Of a DNA stretch of 64,000 nt, positions 11,469 through 22,739 are shown one piece after another. Origin of the DNA: Periplaneta americana (taxonomy: Eukaryota; Arthropoda; Insecta; Blattodea; Blattidae); NCBI RefSeq assembly GCF_040183065.1, contig NC_091124.1:69449001-69513000 (forward strand), written 5' to 3'. A program made the translations under genes and the position numbers. Within the stretch, counting starts at the first letter, position 1. Each line of letters begins with the position of its first letter. The notes beneath the pieces were generated by a model. The model searched no databases, was not told the DNA's origin, and saw nothing but the letters and a program-made list of their open reading frames with translations.

Positions 11469-11721
11469 CCTAGATCATATATGTAACAGATAACTCCTCG
11501 CTACGTTAAAATCGGCAGCACTTTGAAGAGGACAACCGCCAGGATCGCCACCCGTCCGCCGTAAACGAACACGAGATAGCAGCACAGTCGCTAATGCAAT
11601 TCAAATGGGTATTATGACGTGACTCCTTATGTAACAACTAGATGGCAGCGTAGTAAACCTGACAAAAGTTGTTAACCTCAAAGCCTATAACCCCGACATA
11701 TCTGTTACATATATGATCTAG
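11469..11721. mobile_element. MITE with 8-bp target duplication (hAT-like)
   Basis: Inverted ends CTAGATCATATATGTAACAG (left) and the complement at the right. GATATTAG flanks both sides (11461-11468 and 11722-11729). An 8-bp duplication with short inverted repeats fits a non-autonomous hAT-type element. No coding capacity in 253 bp. Confidence 0.75.
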
Positions 11722-11729
11722 GATATTAG

Positions 11730-12500
11730 GTTAAATGGCCTATTACGTACTGTTTTAAAATTGTTAAGACAAATAAAAGTTTTTTTTTTTCAGAATACTA
11801 TTTTTATTTGTTTAGTATGCTGTGTCTATTGACAACCCTTACTGAAGGGCAGCTACCCTTGTGGGATTTATATATAAGCGTTAAATATTCGCACACATCA
11901 CAAATGTTACGAATAAATAACACGAAGAATTAATTCATGTTAATACAGCTACTACAAAAATACATACAGCCATATAGGCCTGGGTCTTATCATACCACAC
12001 ATTACTACTATCAAAGCCTCCTAAAAGATATTTAAAATATCGTCCTCGATTATTGCCTTGTGATCGCCTGCTCGAACGCATCCATGCATCCGATGGCTAA
12101 ACATGTAACATGACTAGAAAAAAATTGTCGCTAGATGGCAGATTCTAACGGCTAATGAAATCGCTTCTGGATAGGTCCTATGCATTATGTTCGTAGTACC
12201 TACCTATTTGATTACAATATTACTTTGTTTCGCGACTCTAATAGCTTTTTCTTCCTCTTCGTTAATCCATTATATTATTTGCTCTTGAATGAACAAGAAA
12301 ACCGGAAAACTTTTGTGTGGAACTTCCTTACATTACTAAGTAAAGGATTCACGAATTTATCCACAAGAGTTTCTGACGCAAGTTTCTGATGTTTATTATT
12401 CCTAACACAGTTCAATATTTCATACTGGCATAAAATAGATACGTTTTTTTTTTTCTTCTTCTTCACAGTTTGGAGCAGACATACGGATGAACATATAAGA
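11730..12500. other. no gene recognised
   Basis: Unassigned AT-rich DNA; the open frames here have no family resemblance that I can see. Confidence 0.4.
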
Positions 12501-12502
12501 TA

Positions 12503-13032
12503 GGCGCTCACTTGTCGAAAAAAATCGTTCGTTGCGTTCGGATTTTTATTATAGTATCGCTCATTGTAAGCATTTCAGAATGAATAATCAAATGGTATTG
12601 TAATTTACCGCTAGAGCACATTATTTCATTGTAGTGTTCTGAACTGAGCCTGGATATAAAATGAATAGTTCTGTAACTTAAACTATGAAGGACATAGGTT
12701 AATTTAGTATTTTCTCAGTCTCATCCCATATGTTCTTTCTCCATATTACATTGCTTTAATTCTAATTTCATACTGTTGAATTTAATAAAATAACCTACAC
12801 CTTCAATATTACCACCATTGGAGGCCTTGCAATCGATATAATTTGCCATGACATTCTATATTTCGATCTTGGCCCATACAGAAATCCGTTTAGAATTCTC
12901 GCAAGAATTCTGATCGGAATCCAGTCATGCGGACAGAGGTGACATGGCCAAGTGAACAATGCTCCATTTAAAATAATGCAAAGAATAAAAACCTGAACGT
13001 GGCGTACGGATTAATTCCGTTAAGTGAGCGCC
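12503..13032. mobile_element. MITE with TA target site
   Basis: Ends in GGCGCTCACTT and its inverted copy AAGTGAGCGCC, with TA on both flanks (12501-12502 and 13033-13034). The 530-bp interior has no transposase. Inverted repeats beyond the first 11 bp are weak. Confidence 0.55.
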
Positions 13033-13034
13033 TA

Positions 13035-13427
13035 CCTTTATAGTATATGTTGTGCTGCTTCCTACCATTTCAGCGAAAGCATTGATAGAATGGTCTTATG
13101 AGCAGGCAGTATAAGCAGTCATTGGATACGTTCAAGCAGGCAGTGGTGATTATAATTTGTGATCTTGTATGAAGAACAATTCAAAATTTTACGCTTGTAG
13201 ATTGAGATCATTAATACATAATGGAGATTGTTCATACAAACAGATAAAACAGCGTGCAAGAAGGAAAAGTGAATATTTAGAAGAAATATATTACTTTTAA
13301 ACTGGTACGAAGAATACCCCACTCTCGGATTTTATTATATACGTTACTTACGAAACACGTTTAATATAAAAACTTTCTTTATAATCATTCCGAAGTAACA
13401 GCAAGATCTTACAATCATTCAAGCACG
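13035..13427. promoter_or_regulatory. UBA1-A 5' flank
   Basis: This stretch precedes the UBA1-A start codon. It is AT-rich, with TATA-like words near 13335-13370, but I cannot place a transcription start. I see no similarity to the DNA upstream of UBA1-B. Confidence 0.35.
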
Positions 13428-16400
13428 ATGGAGAATGAATGTGCTTCTTACCAAGAAATTGACGAGGGATTATATTCAAGACAGCTTTATGTATTGGGTC
13501 ATGATGCTATGCGTCGGATGGCAACATCAGATGTTCTTATTTCTGGACTTGGAGGATTAGGGTTAGAAGTGGCCAAAAATGTAATTTTAGGTGGTGTGAA
13601 ATCTGTAACATTGCATGATGAAGCCGTATGCCGGATCGTTGATTTGACATCCCAGTTCTACCTTACAGAATCAGATATAGGCAGGAACAGAGCTGAAGCA
13701 TGTTTTCAACAGTTATCAGAATTAAACAGGTATGTACCTATAAAACCTTACACTGATCGACTTACAGACGACTTCATAAAACAATTTAAAGTAGTAGTTC
13801 TGACCAGTAACACCCTAGAAGAGCAGTTAAGAATTGCAGAAGTAACTCATGAAAATGAAATAGCCCTCATTGTCGCAGATACCAGGGGTTTGTTCGCCCA
13901 AATATTTTGCGATTTTGGAAATAATTTTACTGTCATCGACACCACAGGTGAAAGTCCAATTTCAGCTATGATAGCAAGTATATCTCACAACTCAGAAGGC
14001 GTAGTTACCTGTTTTGAAGACAATCCTATTGGATTTGAAGATGGAGACTACGTGTCGTTTACAGAGGTGGTTGGTATGACCGAATTAAATGGTTGTGAAC
14101 CAAAAACGATTCGCGTATTGGGTCCGTATATGTTTAGCATTGGTGACACAAATGGATATTCTGAGTACATACGGGGTGGAATCGTTACACAGGTGAAGAT
14201 GCCTAAAATTTTACATTTCAAATCCCTTAAGGATTCCCTTAAAGAACCAGAATTCGTTTTAACAGATTTTGCTAAGACTGAAAGACCTTCACAGATACAT
14301 TTAGCATACAGCATCCTACACAAATTTATTAAGCAAAATGGAAAGGGACCGAAACCTTGGAATCAAGAAGATGCTAATGAATTTATTTCTCTTGCTAAAA
14401 CAGCAAGTCTAAATGGAAGTAATGATGTAGAACTTAATACCAGTTTATTAGATATGTTTGCCAAAGTTTCAGCTGGTGATGTGCCTCCAATCAACGCTAC
14501 AATTGGAGGAATTGTGGCGCAAGAAGTCATGAAGGCCTGCAGTGGTAAGTTCAGTCCAATATACCAATGGCTCTACTTTGATGCACTAGAATGCCTTCCG
14601 TCTGATGTGTCTGTGATCACGGAAGAGAGTTGCAAAGCTTCGGGAACTCGCTATGATGGCCAGGTAGCTGTATTCGGGAGTGTATTCCAACAACGTCTTG
14701 GCTCACTGAAATACTTCGTGGTTGGAGCCGGTGCTATTGGTTGTGAGCTGCTGAAGAATTTTGCAATGATGGGAGTTGGAGCTTCGGAAGAAGGACAGGT
14801 AACTATTACTGACATGGATCTGATAGAGAAATCAAATTTGAATCGACAGTTCCTCTTCCGTCCTTCAGACGTTCAGAGACCGAAATCTGTATGTGCTGCA
14901 AAAGCAGTAAGACGCATGAATCCTGCAATCAATGTTATTGCGCATGAGAATCGTGTAGGCCAGGAGACGGAACGAATTTATGATGATGCTTTTTTTGAAA
15001 ATCTAGACGGAGTAGCTAATGCTGTAGATAATTTAGATGCTCGCTTCTACATGGATCAGTGTTGTGTGTACTACAGGAAACCTCTACTTGAGTCTGGTAC
15101 TCTGGGCACAAAAGGAAACACGCAGGTTGTAGTGCCTTTCCTCACTGAATCATATAGTTCCTCCCAGGATCCTCCTGAAAAAAGTATTCCAATCTGTACT
15201 TTGAAAAATTTTCCAAATGCTATTGAGCATACTTTGCAATGGGCTCGGGATGAATTCGAGGGTTTATTTCATCAAGGAGTGGAGAATGCAGCAGAATACG
15301 TGACAGATCCAATGTTTGGAGCTCATATATTAAAATTGCCCTGGCGACAAGCATTAGACATATTACAATCTGTTAAAGAAATTCTCGTTGATCAACGTCC
15401 GACGTCATTTAAGAATTGCGTCCATTGGGCTCGCTGTTATTGGGAGAAACAATATAATAATCACATTCGTCAAATCTTGTTCAATTTCCCTCCAGATCTG
15501 CTCTCATATGAAGGACAGTTATTTTGGTCTGTACCCAAGCGTTGTCCAACACCTCTAGAATTTTCAGTAAGCAATCCACTCCATATAGATTACATATTTT
15601 CAGCTGCTAATTTAAAAGCTGAAGTTTACGGAATACCACAGAACCGAGACCGGAAAGCAATTGTAGAAATGTTGGAAGATGTTATTGTTCCTGATTTTGT
15701 TCCTATTTCTGATGATGAAGTTTTGCTAAAGGATTCGCACATGCAAGTGGATACAAGCGGTGTTGGTAGTTTTTCTGATGATGAACTCCTTAGCATTCTA
15801 AGAGAGTTACCTCCTCGAGCAGAAATTAAGGATCTGAGACTAAAACCTTTGGTATTTGAAAAAGACGACGATGACAACTTACATATGGACTTCATTGTAG
15901 CTGCATCCAATCTTCGAGCTACTAATTATGATATTCCTCTTGCAGACCGCCACAAAAGTAAACTAGTTGCCGGAAATATCATCCCAGCCATTGCCACCAC
16001 TACGTCAGTGGTTACAGGTCTTGTATGCCTTGAGCTGTATAAGCTCATGCAAGGCTTTAAAACAACTCAACCATTTAAGAATGGCTTCGTTAACCTCGCT
16101 TTGCCCTTCTTTGCTTTCTCTGAGCCTCTTCCGCCGTCTAAGATGATATATTCTAAAAATGAATGGACACTTTGGGACAGATTTGATATTGAAGGGGAGC
16201 TAACATTACGAGAGTTCTTAGACTTCTTCAAAACTCAGTATAATTTGGAAATAACCATGCTTTCACAAGGTGTATGCATGTTGTACTCATTCTTTATGAC
16301 TGAGGGAAAGTCTTCAGAACGTATGAATCTGCCCATATCAGAAATAGTAGCAACGATAAAGAAGAGGAAGTTGGAAAATCATATCAGATCATTAGTGCTA

Positions 16401-16475
16401 GATCTAATCTGTAGCGACCAAGATGGAAATGATGTGGATGTTCCATATGTTCGTTACATCCTTCCTAACAAGTAA
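13428..16475 (+). CDS. UBA1: ubiquitin-activating enzyme E1, divergent intronless copy (UBA1-A)
   Basis: Encodes 1015 residues in one uninterrupted ORF. E1 adenylates ubiquitin with ATP and captures it as a thioester before passing it to E2s. Visible order: inactive adenylation domain from [15 protein letters not shown] (residue 11); first catalytic-cysteine half-domain with [11 protein letters not shown]; active adenylation domain with nucleotide loop GAGAIGCE (residue 433) and [10 protein letters not shown]; catalytic Cys590 in [18 protein letters not shown]; and a C-terminal ubiquitin-fold domain ending [11 protein letters not shown]. The start is the first ATG, 10 codons before the conserved block. 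The basic leader seen in UBA1-B (PPAKKRK) is missing. Near the Mg site it reads AVDNLDAR and DQCC where UBA1-B reads ALDNVDAR and DRRC; the acidic residue is kept. The intact frame and conserved catalytic residues argue for function. Lack of introns suggests a retrogene origin (inference). Confidence 0.95.
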   Translation: MENECASYQEIDEGLYSRQLYVLGHDAMRRMATSDVLISGLGGLGLEVAKNVILGGVKSVTLHDEAVCRIVDLTSQFYLTESDIGRNRAEACFQQLSELNRYVPIKPYTDRLTDDFIKQFKVVVLTSNTLEEQLRIAEVTHENEIALIVADTRGLFAQIFCDFGNNFTVIDTTGESPISAMIASISHNSEGVVTCFEDNPIGFEDGDYVSFTEVVGMTELNGCEPKTIRVLGPYMFSIGDTNGYSEYIRGGIVTQVKMPKILHFKSLKDSLKEPEFVLTDFAKTERPSQIHLAYSILHKFIKQNGKGPKPWNQEDANEFISLAKTASLNGSNDVELNTSLLDMFAKVSAGDVPPINATIGGIVAQEVMKACSGKFSPIYQWLYFDALECLPSDVSVITEESCKASGTRYDGQVAVFGSVFQQRLGSLKYFVVGAGAIGCELLKNFAMMGVGASEEGQVTITDMDLIEKSNLNRQFLFRPSDVQRPKSVCAAKAVRRMNPAINVIAHENRVGQETERIYDDAFFENLDGVANAVDNLDARFYMDQCCVYYRKPLLESGTLGTKGNTQVVVPFLTESYSSSQDPPEKSIPICTLKNFPNAIEHTLQWARDEFEGLFHQGVENAAEYVTDPMFGAHILKLPWRQALDILQSVKEILVDQRPTSFKNCVHWARCYWEKQYNNHIRQILFNFPPDLLSYEGQLFWSVPKRCPTPLEFSVSNPLHIDYIFSAANLKAEVYGIPQNRDRKAIVEMLEDVIVPDFVPISDDEVLLKDSHMQVDTSGVGSFSDDELLSILRELPPRAEIKDLRLKPLVFEKDDDDNLHMDFIVAASNLRATNYDIPLADRHKSKLVAGNIIPAIATTTSVVTGLVCLELYKLMQGFKTTQPFKNGFVNLALPFFAFSEPLPPSKMIYSKNEWTLWDRFDIEGELTLREFLDFFKTQYNLEITMLSQGVCMLYSFFMTEGKSSERMNLPISEIVATIKKRKLENHIRSLVLDLICSDQDGNDVDVPYVRYILPNK

Positions 16476-16615
16476 ATTTAAAAGAGTTGTTGGCCATATG
16501 CCATTGTTTTCTTTTCAAAATTATTATTGTGTAAAAAGACTGAGTAATGAAGATCGTTATTTATTTTATATTTTCACTAAATGTGCATGATTATTTGTTG
16601 TATACAGTTATATTC

Positions 16616-16621
16616 AATAAA
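16616..16621 (+). terminator. polyadenylation signal for UBA1-A
   Basis: AATAAA lies 141 bases after the stop codon, in an AT-rich 3' flank, and is the first canonical signal there. Confidence 0.6.
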
Positions 16622-16744
16622 CAAAATATGGCTATTGACGTGATACATTTCTTCAATATGTATAATTCTAAGTATTTACATCATTCGAATGTGTGAGTAA
16701 TTGCAATAGTTTGTATACTTCTGTGATAATACAGAGGAGGAAAT

Positions 16745-17134
16745 GACATGTTTGTTTATTTATTTATTTATCTATTTACCTGTTTGTCTGTCTATTTATT
16801 TATTTATTCTGGTAGAGTTAAGGCCATGAGGCCTTCTCTTCCACACTACCAGAAGTGAAATACACAATGAAACAATGACAAAAATAGTAATATTAATAGT
16901 CATATTTAAATATAAAAATCATTTGTATGCACATTAATAAGCTTACATATACGGTAATGAAATAATGACGAAACATGATACATAATTAAGTGATTTACAA
17001 TTCATATTCTAATTCTACTTTATGTGTTTGTATGCAATGACAATGTATACAAACACACAGAATAACCTATAGAAATCGGCTAACACTCACAAATCAATTT
17101 CGTGTAAAAGTATGTAATTCTTAATTTTTAATTT
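16745..17134 (-). mobile_element. old LINE-like 3' tail, minus orientation
   Basis: A TTTA-type repeat (16746-16806) adjoins CTGGTAGAGTTAAGGCCATG, which recurs at 3795. On the minus strand this reads as a LINE 3' end with an AAAT-type tail. It probably continues at 18755-19031, split by the younger LINE at 17135-18740. Confidence 0.4.
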
Positions 17135-17244
17135 TTAGTTCGATTCTTGGCATCTCTCAGTGCAGTCCCTACCTGGAGATCTGATCGAGGGACTATTTTA
17201 CCTCCCGAGAATTTTACACTGAGGGACTCCATGAATCGTAAGCA

Positions 17245-17766
17245 GTGAAAAGTATAGTGGACTGCGTTGGTGTTAATGCAGCTTCTGTGGGATCAGATAT
17301 CACGACAATGCGTCTGTTTTATAATGCTTATATACGATCAAAATTGACCTATGGATGTGAAATATGGGGAGGAGCATCAGCAACTCATCTACAAAAAATT
17401 TCTGTTCTTCAAAACTCAGCCTTAAGATTATGCCTAGGAGTACCAAAAACCACATCAACTGTTGCCCTAGAAATTGAATGTAATATTCAACCAATCAGAC
17501 ACTATATATTACAAAAGGATCTAAAAATACATTTAAAATTGCAAGCCTCATCCAGATCTCAGATGTTCTTCAAACTGACAGATGATATCCTGTGTAATTT
17601 CTATAAAATAAAAAAAGAAGAAATACCAATCTATATCACAGACACACTCATTGCTAAAACTCCAGTTGTGAACAAAATTCCTCCAAGGAAATGGGTGATT
17701 CCAGAACATAGCATACAAATTCCAGGAAATCATTCCAAAATGAAGCTCCATACATTCTTAAGTTAG
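17245..17766 (+). pseudogene. LINE reverse-transcriptase C-terminal part
   Basis: An open frame of 173 codons without a real start. It reads SKLTYGCEIWGGAS, then LQNSALRLCLGVPKTT, the 'thumb'-side region that follows the catalytic domain in LINE polyproteins. It is one coding unit with the RNase H frame that follows six bases after its stop. The catalytic YADD region is absent because the element is 5' rearranged. Confidence 0.8.
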
Positions 17767-17771
17767 TTGCC

Positions 17772-18674
17772 ATGGAACTACTTTGCAGCACATACAAGGA
17801 CCATCTTCAAATTTATACAGATGGATCTCTAAACCCTAATAATGGGACATCAGGAGCAGGGTATTATATTCCAAAATATCAAGAAAGTTATTTCATACCA
17901 TGTTCATCCTCCTTCAGTCTTGACACTGAATTGCTAGCTATTGATGCTGCTCTTCAGTGTGTTACTCAAATTTCTGAAAAATCTATTTGCATACTTACCG
18001 ACTCCAAGGGGGCTATATTTAATATAATTAAATATGTACCAAACCTATATGCACATAGAATTATTCCAATTCAGAAACAACTAAGTAATCTAAAAGAACT
18101 CCAAAAGGAAATAACATTTCAATGGATACCTGGTCATTGTGGTCTACCTGGAAACGAGAAAGTAGATAATATTGCAAAACAAGCAACATATTTGCAACCA
18201 AGACCTCTTCAAGTGATATCTCTATCCAGTCTTTTTGCTTCAGTCAAGTCTCATTTTACAAACCTATGGATTAAAAATTGGCTCTCTTCTGACAAAGGAA
18301 AAATTTTACAATCTGTACAAAAGAAACCAAATGACCTGGAAATGCACAAAAACTTGCCCAGACATGTTCAAACATTTTTAACAAAAGCCAGAACAGGTCA
18401 CATTGTTACACAATTGTACCTACACCAATTTCACATTTCTGATAATCCTACTTGTCTGTGGTGTAATAATCATGATGAAGATCTGGAACACATTCTTCTA
18501 TACTGTCCATCCATAAACCACAAAAGAAGTAAATTAAAATCACCAGTACCAGTTGCAGAAGACACAGCCCTGCAGTATATATTGACTACACCCCAACTCT
18601 GGCTACTAGCAACAGGCATCTATAATGAACACCGATCAAAATACCCCTCATTTCTCGTGAAAAACAACAACTGA
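17772..18674 (+). pseudogene. LINE RNase H domain with C-terminal zinc knuckle
   Basis: A 300-codon frame. RNase H acidic residues are visible in order: IYTDGSL, DTELLAIDAAL and LTDSKGA, then WIPGHCGLPGNEKVDNIAK with the His loop and last Asp. Near the C-terminus CLWCNNHDEDLEHILLYC gives a C-x2-C-x7-H-x4-C knuckle. In I-clade LINEs this RNase H removes RNA from the new cDNA hybrid. All catalytic positions survive, so this copy is young, but it is cut off from a working reverse transcriptase. Confidence 0.88.
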
Positions 18675-18754
18675 ATAGACTACAGTGGACTTTATGTTGT
18701 CAGCAAACAGCTGGATACATTAAGAAGATTGATTGATTGATTAATTTTTAATTT

Positions 18755-19031
18755 AAATTGATTAACCTTTCGGCAATCCTTGACATAACGAGACAAGGAG
18801 TTCCAAAGACAACAAACTGTCACTGTGAAAGCGGATGAATAGAAAGAGGTATGATGACAAGGAATGGATAGTAAGGCCTGATGTTGATTCCGTAACGTTG
18901 TAAGATATTGAAAGCGAGTTCTCAGATATTTTAAAGTAGAAGTGAGTAATATTCTAAACAGAACAGATGAAAAATGTGCTGTTCTCTGCTCCTTTAGGCG
19001 GACCCATGAAAAAACTTCAAAAGATGGCGTT
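18755..19031 (-). mobile_element. continuation of the interrupted old LINE-like repeat
   Basis: Resumes after the 14-bp duplication of the inserted LINE. On the minus strand it has fragmentary frames (GINIRPYYPFLVI) resembling a retroelement C-terminus. Assignment is weak. Confidence 0.3.
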
Positions 19032-19179
19032 ATATGGGCGGGTTGGCTGCCAAGTGGTGTACGTCCAAACTGCTATGTTTTCAGGGGAGCAAATTTAAAG
19101 TTTGCAATTCACTATAAATTCAGAATTGTATATGTCTTGGGTAAATAATGGCTTGGCAATAAGTGGAACATACATACTT

Positions 19180-19717
19180 TCAATTAGATGTTATAAATCT
19201 ATCTTGCAACTGTTTTAACTACCTCAAAAGTGAACTTTTCAAAGTGATGATCTCGAAAAAAATAATAGCGTTCCCCTAAATGAAACAAAAATAAATTGAG
19301 AAAGGAAATGTGATTGAATAAAAGTTGAAAGCCTATTCAAAAACAGAACTGTTGTTTATTGTTAAGAAACACAAACAAAAATGAACATTGAAAAGAACAA
19401 AATGAAAATTCATAAGATATCATCTGATATCATGATTTCGTCAACTTATCAATTAGATGTTATAAATCTATCTTGCAACTGTTTTAACTACCTCAAAAGT
19501 GAACTTTTCAAAGTGATGATCTCGAAAAAAATAATAGCGTTCCCCTAAATGAAACAAAAATAAATTGAGAAAGGAAATGTGATTGAATAAAAGTTGAAAG
19601 CCTATTCAAAAACAGAACTGTTGTTTATTGTTAAGAAACACAAACAAAAATGAACATTGAAAAGAACAAAATGAAAATTCATAAGATATCATCTGATATC
19701 ATGATTTCGTCAACTTA
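19180..19717. repeat. perfect 269-bp tandem duplication
   Basis: Positions 19180-19448 repeat immediately at 19449-19717 with no difference that I can see. It is either a very recent duplication or an assembly artefact. Confidence 0.9.
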
Positions 19718-19738
19718 TTCGTCCTCATCGGAAACAGT

Positions 19739-21070
19739 TCAAGGATCAGAATTTAAGCCAAGAAAAAAAGAATGGTGACAAGGGGGTATAAACTGCAATA
19801 GATCCCTTATATCTTTTTTCTTTGCTTTTGTGACGAACCTTCCATCAGGGTAAGTCGTTTGAAGTTGATGCCGAGTCAGGCACATTGACGGTTGCCCAGT
19901 TCTGTCACGACCTTTTCTCAAGTCAAGGCCTTCGAACTCAACTATTTCGTTCAGATTTTCTTTATAAAGGATAAAGGTTCCATGCACCTTACTGTACTTG
20001 ATATGACGCATTTTCAGCCAGTTGCTTTCATTTCCAGCCAGATTTTGTTTTCTCTTCGTGACACTGTTGAAGACCTTTGATTGTCAGAAAATCTTGACGT
20101 TGCCTCTCATGAACTACAAACTTATTGGTATCACGTTGTACCAATCTTTTGGTACATAAATGGTTTTATTTTTACTGGCAGTTTCAACACACCAAAAATG
20201 ACCATCGTTGGAAAGGTATGAATGTCTCGAAATCAAAAATTTTTGTTCAAAGGTTTCGATGTCATTGTCCTGGACAGAACATTACGCAGAAGTGTGAGGG
20301 CTACATTCAAATTTCGATTCTGTCCAGAACAAGAATCGGACTAAATCACAATATGCTTTATAGCTAGTTTAGAAGACAATATTTCTTGAAGTGAATAAGC
20401 AAGGATGAGGCAATCTCCAGGGAGCCCCCAGCTACAATAGCTTCATCCCAACAATAGAAATATCCCGTTTTACTTTTCATATCATTAATGCCAAAGTTAT
20501 AGACGTATAGGTTTCTTTTGTAGTAAGCATCACTGACTGTCAGTATTGGGAATGGAAGGGCCTTCTGTATATCCATGGATATCACGTACATTTCAGTATT
20601 AGGATTGGAAGAATCACGCTTCATACATTTATGGGCTCTCTCAGCTTTCCTTAAATGTAGTCCATGGGTTGTCTCCTATGTTGCTTTTTTTCCACTGTGA
20701 GATTTGTATCCATTTTCCTGATTTTGTAAGAGACACAATTTTTACAAGTATATTTTTATATTTTCTCGGTTTTTGTAAGTGTAAGTTGAATTGTGTATTA
20801 AAAATGTTACGATAGTAACTTTCTTTTACAAACTCCCTATTTCCCTTAAGGCATGCTTCTTTGTACAAATCATACATCTTCCGAATGTTCAGAAGAAGAC
20901 TCAAGTACTTCCTGTTTACATTATCATTTCGGGTGTAGTGCGATTCACTAACAGGAAAACTGTTTATATGCTCTTCAATGAAAGCTATTTTATCTGGGTC
21001 TGTCTTACGTGGATTAGGCTTGCGCCCTCTCAAGTCCTACCAGGAGGTTTGCCTTCTCTATAGTTTTTCA
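19739..21070 (-). pseudogene. transposase of DNA transposon 1, decayed
   Basis: Three minus-strand pieces in order. The N-part (21033-20641) reads RGRKPNPRKT, INSFPVSESHY, YLSLLLNIRKMYDLY and YYRNIFNTQFNLHLQKPRK. The middle (20624-20364) has MDIQKALPFPIL, AYYKRNLYVYNFGINDM and WDEAIVAGGSLEIAS. The C-part (20011-19739) ends DIRDLLQFIPPCHHSFF. Together they follow a family common in arthropod genomes as 'uncharacterised protein': Arg-rich linker, ESHY block, YKRQLW-like block, an SDxCxGQN catalytic-looking motif (only CPGQ survives, near 20270), then a DLLQ.IPP end. A frameshift just upstream of RGRKPN and several stops break it. Position inside inverted repeats supports a transposase role. Confidence 0.7.
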
Positions 21071-21610
21071 AAGCTCGCGACAGTCTCCTATCACTCACTT
21101 GTTTCACATACAGACTACGTTATTTACAGTCGTGAGCAACTTGCACTTAATATGAATGGTTCATATACAGGCTACGTTATTTTATTCTTGAACAACGCTT
21201 ACCTAATAATAAGAATGTTTGGAACACAACAGAGTAAACAATGTCCACAGGCGGCGACAGCACAGAATCTGTGTGCTGATAACATTGGCAGGAGCACTTG
21301 GACGTACACCACTTGACTGCCAAGGCGCTCAGTAATTTCGTTCAGTGTAACAACATTCTGCGCTATTTTGTGAGTGAACTATTGAACTTGGACACACAAA
21401 CTTGTCGGATACACAGAACTGGATGTCTAGTAACTATAAATGGTGTTGGTTCATTTTTCAATTTTTGTGACTTACACCACTTGGCAGCCAACCCACCCAT
21501 ATGTTTTGACCATTGAAACCTTAGACGATATTGCACTCACATAAAAAGGTTTAATAAAGCTATGTATTTAATTTTAAAATAATTTATTTTGTGACTATCT
21601 TGCGGGACGA

Positions 21611-21659
21611 ATGGCGGAAGGCAGTAGAGCAGCTGCGGGCAGTAAAGTGCTTCTTATTG
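21611..21659 (+). CDS. possible orphan first exon
   Basis: A GC-rich island in AT-rich DNA encodes MAEGSRAAAGSKVLLI and stops at a canonical donor (ATTG/GTAAGG). The ending 'SKVLLIG' resembles the beginning of a nucleotide-binding fold (E1-like or small GTPase). I found no following exon in the window, so the gene would need very long introns or this is chance. Confidence 0.3.
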
Positions 21660-22134
21660 GTAAGGCTGTAAATACGATGTTATTGAATTTTATATACAGA
21701 GTAAGTATTATGATAATGTTAAGATTAACTCTTGAGTTAATAGCATGCATGCATAGTAATGTAAGAGAAGCTTAAAAAATTATAACTTTGCTTTATATTT
21801 ACCAGGTCAATGAAATAGCAAGTTTCGCATATATACCAAATCTTACAATCTTTGGAAATGATCCGCGAAAATACAAACTTGTTTTTAAGAGTGTAAACTC
21901 TATGCTATTTTTGCGTTTTCTCTGTTTCGGCTTCAGTTCACCTCTTCAGCTAGGGAAAAGTGTGACGACAAAAATCTGTCGATCACTACCCTAGGACAGA
22001 GTGGAGAAGGAAAGATCTCTAACGAGAAATTCCAAGTTGTATGAAAAATGTTTATTGGGAACATTGATTCTGTGATGATTAAGAAATTGTCTTTACGAGA
22101 GGAAAGAAAAAATAAAGATACTATTGTTGGCTGC
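21660..22134. other. no gene recognised
   Basis: AT-rich spacer between two DNA transposons with no supported feature beyond the candidate donor at its left edge. Confidence 0.4.
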
Positions 22135-22739
22135 GATCAAAACTTCGTAACTCCAAAATTGAAAATTTTACAGGAGAAAGAAATAATATTACTGTGACTA
22201 GGTTTTTAAAGCAAAATCGATGCTGTTTTGAATTTAGCAACCGAAATATTATACATTAAATTAAATGTACGATATTAATATACACTGTAAATAATATACA
22301 TTTGTGTGTGGTGGAGTTACGAGTTCTTGTTACTATTTAGAACTTTGAATTTAGGTGATTTTTACTAAATGAACACACTTCTTTCGAATACTTTATGTTC
22401 TTTTAATTAATACGTCACCCAAACATCGCAAGATGAAGATTACATTTGTAAACTCAATAGTTGTTCACAACTTTATGCGATGCCAAATTAGTAAGTGACT
22501 ACACTTTAAGTGGAATAAAGGCATTTATATATTTTATGACAAATTTATAGATGATAATACAAAAATGAGTACAAATTTTAGAGATAACCATTATACAAAA
22601 TTAAAAAAAAAAAAAAAAAATTAACACAAACGAAGACAACTTTCAATTTTATTTTTCCCAATTATATAAATATTTGTTATTTGTTGTGTTGAGATTTGTA
22701 CAAAATTAAATACTTCCCACTAAATTGTAAGAAAGTGTC

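Larger units (their letters stand above)
17135..18740 (+). mobile_element. RNase H-bearing LINE with inverted 5' segment
   Basis: A 14-bp target duplication, TTAATTTTTAATTT, flanks the insertion (17121-17134 and 18741-18754). The first ~135 bp are minus-oriented and match, reversed, the LINE 5' region at 56565-56710. The remainder is plus-oriented and holds the reverse-transcriptase C-terminus (17245-17766), an RNase H/zinc-knuckle part (17772-18674) and a GATT-type tail. Opposite orientations inside one pair of target duplications are the mark of twin priming. RNase H after the reverse transcriptase suggests the I-clade group. Confidence 0.85.
19036..21498 (-). mobile_element. DNA transposon 1, 4-bp target duplication (Sola-like)
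   Basis: 30-bp inverted ends (left 19036-19065, right 21469-21498) starting GGGYGGGTTGGCTGCC differ at two positions. ATAT flanks both (19032-19035 and 21499-21502). The minus strand carries a broken transposase (19739-21070). An 18-bp piece of the end motif, CAAGTGGTGTACGTCCAA, recurs inverted near 21298-21315. A perfect 269-bp tandem duplication lies at 19180-19717. Transposase family plus 4-bp duplication suggest a Sola-type element; the name is my inference. Confidence 0.8.

Noticed and set aside
14048-15910. Minus-strand open frames inside UBA1-A
   Set aside because: Shadows of the conserved plus-strand coding sequence.
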